From Bog-756 sp043784065 (GTDB lineage: Bacteria; Actinomycetota; Acidimicrobiia; Acidimicrobiales; RAAP-2), in the NCBI GenBank assembly GCA_043784065.1, contig JAYVYR010000039.1, positions 1 through 15,517 of the forward strand: 15,517 bases of DNA, written 5' to 3'. Below the pieces are notes generated by a model that saw only the letters and a program-made list of their open reading frames with translations, did not search any database and was not told the origin of the DNA. The number at the start of each line of letters is the position of its first letter. The stretch's first letter is position 1. Shown in pieces: positions 13,933 through 15,517 of the stretch. The position numbers were made by a program, and so were the translations under genes.

Positions 13933-14220
13933 TTAGAAAACGCGGTTCACCATCCTGGCAACGCGTGCCGGAAGGGCTGCCGTGATTTTGTCGGCCTGGG
14001 CCTGGGTGGTCACGCCGATGGCCGAGGCGCTGATGACGATGGCCTGCTTGCGGATGTCCTTACGGAGCTCCTTCAACCACTTGTGGCCGGGATGAGTGGG
14101 GATGTGGGCGCCTGCGGCGGCGGTCGACGTCGACGTAGCGGCCTGGGCACTCCCACCGACGGCAAGACTCCCGTGCAGAGCGCCTCCGACGAGCACGGGG
14201 GCGATGAGTTTCTTGATCAT
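13933..14220 (-). CDS. Small secreted protein of unknown function
   Basis: A 95-residue protein with a clear Sec signal: MIKK at the start, a hydrophobic core to about residue 23, and the cleavage motif AQA at 25-27, leaving about 68 mature residues. The mature part opens with a Ser/Thr/Ala stretch, then a basic helix KWLKELRKDIRKQA (48-60) and a segment VISASAIGVTTQAQADKITAALP (62-84) that looks like a small helical domain seen in some actinobacterial exported proteins; I do not recognise a named family. There are no cysteines, no membrane anchor and no LPXTG signal. The ATG at 14220 is preferred over one at 14262 because AAGGAG (complement of 14227-14232) lies six bases before it and the signal peptide starts cleanly there. 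Confidence 0.72.
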   Translation of the reverse strand: MIKKLIAPVLVGGALHGSLAVGGSAQAATSTSTAAAGAHIPTHPGHKWLKELRKDIRKQAIVISASAIGVTTQAQADKITAALPARVARMVNRVF

Positions 14221-14232
14221 GGCTGACTCCTT

Positions 14233-14276
14233 GATTGTCGATCTTGGCTGCGTACCGATCATGATTGTCTTGGCAG
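14233..14276. repeat. Direct repeats upstream of the small secreted-protein gene
   Basis: GATTGTC...TTGGCTG (14233-14239, 14244-14250) recurs as GATTGTC-TTGGCAG (14263-14276), with the GATTGTC elements exactly 30 bp apart. On the minus strand they read GCCAAG...GACAATC, immediately ahead of the ribosome binding site. They could be regulator sites or tandem promoters. Confidence 0.35.
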
Positions 14277-14313
14277 GTGAGGGATCAGTGGGCGGCAGTA
14301 GAGGATTCGGTAA

Positions 14314-14348
14314 TCATCGCTGAGGGCCTCGTGGGCCCGTCCTGATGA
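14314..14348. repeat. Nested symmetrical inverted repeat between divergent exported-protein genes
   Basis: TCATC (14314-14318), GGGCC (14324-14328), a TCGTG centre, GGCCC (14334-14338) and GATGA (14344-14348) form two nested pairs of five-base arms, each separated by five unmatched bases. It lies in the 203-base gap shared by the secreted-protein gene (-) and the glycoside hydrolase gene (+). Operator, or a hairpin with an internal loop; chance cannot be excluded. Confidence 0.3.
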
Positions 14349-14394
14349 CACGGGGTTCAGATTTGCACCGGGCACGGCGCTTGCTGCCCCCTAC

Positions 14395-14424
14395 TTGACT
14401 CCGGCGGCCCGTACGATCGGGGCG
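14395..14424 (+). promoter_or_regulatory. Probable promoter giving a leaderless message for the glycoside hydrolase
   Basis: TACGAT (14412-14417) fits the actinobacterial -10 TANNNT, and its last T is seven bases before the GTG at 14424, so transcription would begin at the start codon itself. There is no ribosome binding site in front of that GTG, as expected for leaderless expression. TTGACT at 14395 is only 11 bases before the -10 and so is a poor -35. Confidence 0.5.
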
Positions 14425-15517
14425 TGAATCGAACACCCGACCCGGCGACGCGCGCGGCCATACGCCTAGTGGCCGCACTCGCGATAGGGCTGGTGGCAAC
14501 CACCACGTGCTCTGCGGTAGTCGGAGCGGCAACCGCCTCCGTCCCCACCCCACCGGCCGCCGGACCGACCGCAGGATCAGCGACCGGGCTTCCCACACCC
14601 TCGATCCCGACCTTTAATTGCCCGTGGCTGGCCGCGTCCATGGCAGCGGGCCACCCCCCGGATCGGTTAGCCGAACAGGTGCTCGAGCGCATGAGCCTGG
14701 ACGAAAAGCTGGGCGAGATCGTGCTGAACACGTCGGGGAACTATGAGAATGTGAACGCAGGGGTGGCTCGCCTCTGCATCCCATCGCTCACCTTGTCTGA
14801 CGGCCCGTGGGGGCTCGCCTTCGGCGACACAGGGGTAACGCAGCTTCCGGTGCCGCTGGCCATCGGGGCAACCTTCGACACTTCGCTGGCCACGCAGTAC
14901 GGCGAAGTGATCGGGGCCGAGGCGCGTGGACAGGGTATCGACGTCAGCCAGGGTCCGAACCTCAACATCGATCGCGTGCCGACCAGCGGCCGGGCCGACG
15001 AGTCCTACGGCGAGGATCCGCTGCTGACCACGAAACTCGGCCTTGCCGACATCCAAGGCATGCAGGCTCGCGGGGTGATGGCCAACGCCAAACACCTCGT
15101 GGCCTATAGCCAGGAGACCAATCGAGGTGCCTTGAATGCACTGGTTCCGAATCGGGCACTTCACGAGATCTACCTGTCGCCGTTCAAGGCAGCCGTAACC
15201 CAAGGCCACGTGGCCAGCCTGATGTGCGCGTATCCTCGCCTCGACGGTACCTTCCAGTGTCAGGACCCGGCCCTCGGACTCGTCCTCAGCCAGTGGGGTT
15301 TCGCCGGATTCGTCCGGTCCGACCTGGGCGCCGTGCATAGCCCGACGACCGCACTCGGATCCGGCGTGCAGCAGCTCAAGCCCTCGTCGGTTGACCACTT
15401 GGGCGATCTCGTCGCCAGCCACCACTTGGCGCTGGCCACCGTTGATGGCGACGTCGAACGGATCCTGACCGAGATGTTCGCCTACGGCGTCGTAGGTCGA
15501 CCATCCACGGGGGCTCC
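14424..15517 (+). CDS. Exported glycoside hydrolase family 3 (beta-glucosidase type), 3' truncated by the window edge
   Basis: Open from the GTG at 14424 to the right edge: 364 codons, covering the signal and the N-terminal TIM-barrel of a family-3 glycoside hydrolase, a retaining exo-glycosidase of the beta-glucosidase/xylosidase type. Residues 1-38 look like a signal peptide (basic start, hydrophobic LVAALAIGLVATT core, cleavage after ATA at 36-38), followed by a Pro/Thr-rich linker. Family motifs are LSDGPWGL (124-131), GRADESYGEDP (189-199), NAKHLVAY (221-228) and GFVRSDLGAV (295-304), in which D300 matches the catalytic nucleophile of the SDW motif, with Leu in place of the common Trp. 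The C-terminal domain with the acid/base lies outside the window. The enzyme probably acts outside the membrane on oligosaccharides or glycosides; substrate unknown. Confidence 0.87.
   Translation, partial: MNRTPDPATRAAIRLVAALAIGLVATTTCSAVVGAATASVPTPPAAGPTAGSATGLPTPSIPTFNCPWLAASMAAGHPPDRLAEQVLERMSLDEKLGEIVLNTSGNYENVNAGVARLCIPSLTLSDGPWGLAFGDTGVTQLPVPLAIGATFDTSLATQYGEVIGAEARGQGIDVSQGPNLNIDRVPTSGRADESYGEDPLLTTKLGLADIQGMQARGVMANAKHLVAYSQETNRGALNALVPNRALHEIYLSPFKAAVTQGHVASLMCAYPRLDGTFQCQDPALGLVLSQWGFAGFVRSDLGAVHSPTTALGSGVQQLKPSSVDHLGDLVASHHLALATVDGDVERILTEMFAYGVVGRPSTGA

Noticed and set aside
14667..15425. Minus-strand open frame of 252 codons inside the glycoside hydrolase
   Set aside because: The plus strand gives continuous family-3 glycoside hydrolase motifs through the same bases.
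1..15517. Mobile element, prophage, CRISPR array, tRNA or rRNA
   Set aside because: No transposase, integrase, regular spaced repeats, terminal inverted repeats or RNA gene signatures were seen, and base composition is even throughout.

Overview
The window is high-GC (about two thirds G+C by eye), densely packed bacterial DNA with GTG starts, ATGA stop/start overlaps and purine-rich ribosome binding sites. The first gene is a mycothiol-dependent formaldehyde dehydrogenase (MscR), and mycothiol is an actinobacterial thiol, so the host is very probably an actinomycete-type bacterium (Actinomycetota). The mix of a complete arginine deiminase operon with terpenoid/steroid-type oxygenases would fit an environmental Acidimicrobiia-like lineage, but that finer placement is inference. 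I see no phage, transposon, CRISPR, tRNA or rRNA signal. All gene calls are intact except at the two window edges.

Layout. (1) 2-1617: mscR (5' end cut off) and a metallo-beta-lactamase-fold hydrolase, the usual actinobacterial formaldehyde-detoxification pair. (2) 1647-3262: three small stand-alone genes: a SnoaL-like protein (-), a HicA-like small protein (+) and an enoyl-CoA hydratase/isomerase-family protein (-) whose second catalytic Glu is replaced by His. (3) 3370-8234: a co-directional oxidative cluster of Rieske non-heme iron oxygenase, alpha/beta hydrolase, carotenoid-cleavage-type oxygenase carrying a Tat/lipoprotein signal, and cytochrome P450. A 12-bp perfect palindrome lies in front of the P450. 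The set suggests oxidation and cleavage of a hydrophobic substrate such as a terpenoid, apocarotenoid, stilbene or sterol; no substrate can be read from the sequence. (4) 8422-13090: the arginine deiminase (ADI) pathway in the order permease, arginine deiminase, ornithine carbamoyltransferase, carbamate kinase. Its leader carries two similar 16-bp sites 30 bp apart and a three-part pairing element that could switch between two hairpins. (5) 13339-15517: a DUF3293 protein, a small secreted protein on the minus strand, and the N-terminal part of an exported family-3 glycoside hydrolase, probably expressed from a leaderless GTG transcript.

How the parts work together. The ADI genes form a self-sufficient energy module: arginine enters in exchange for ornithine, is deiminated to citrulline, phosphorolysed to ornithine and carbamoyl phosphate, and carbamate kinase recovers ATP. 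The oxidative cluster includes two electron-requiring oxygenases but no ferredoxin or reductase, so electrons must come from partners encoded elsewhere. Formaldehyde removal by the first two genes could serve demethylating oxygenase chemistry, but no direct link is visible.

No stretch longer than 300 bases lacks a gene. The longest gaps are 13091-13338, 14221-14423 and 8235-8421, and their contents are listed. The most unusual items are the Tat-lipoprotein carotenoid oxygenase inside a Rieske/hydrolase/P450 cluster, the structured leader of the ADI operon, and several palindromic sites at promoters. I did not find convincing evidence of a wholly new defence or mobile system.
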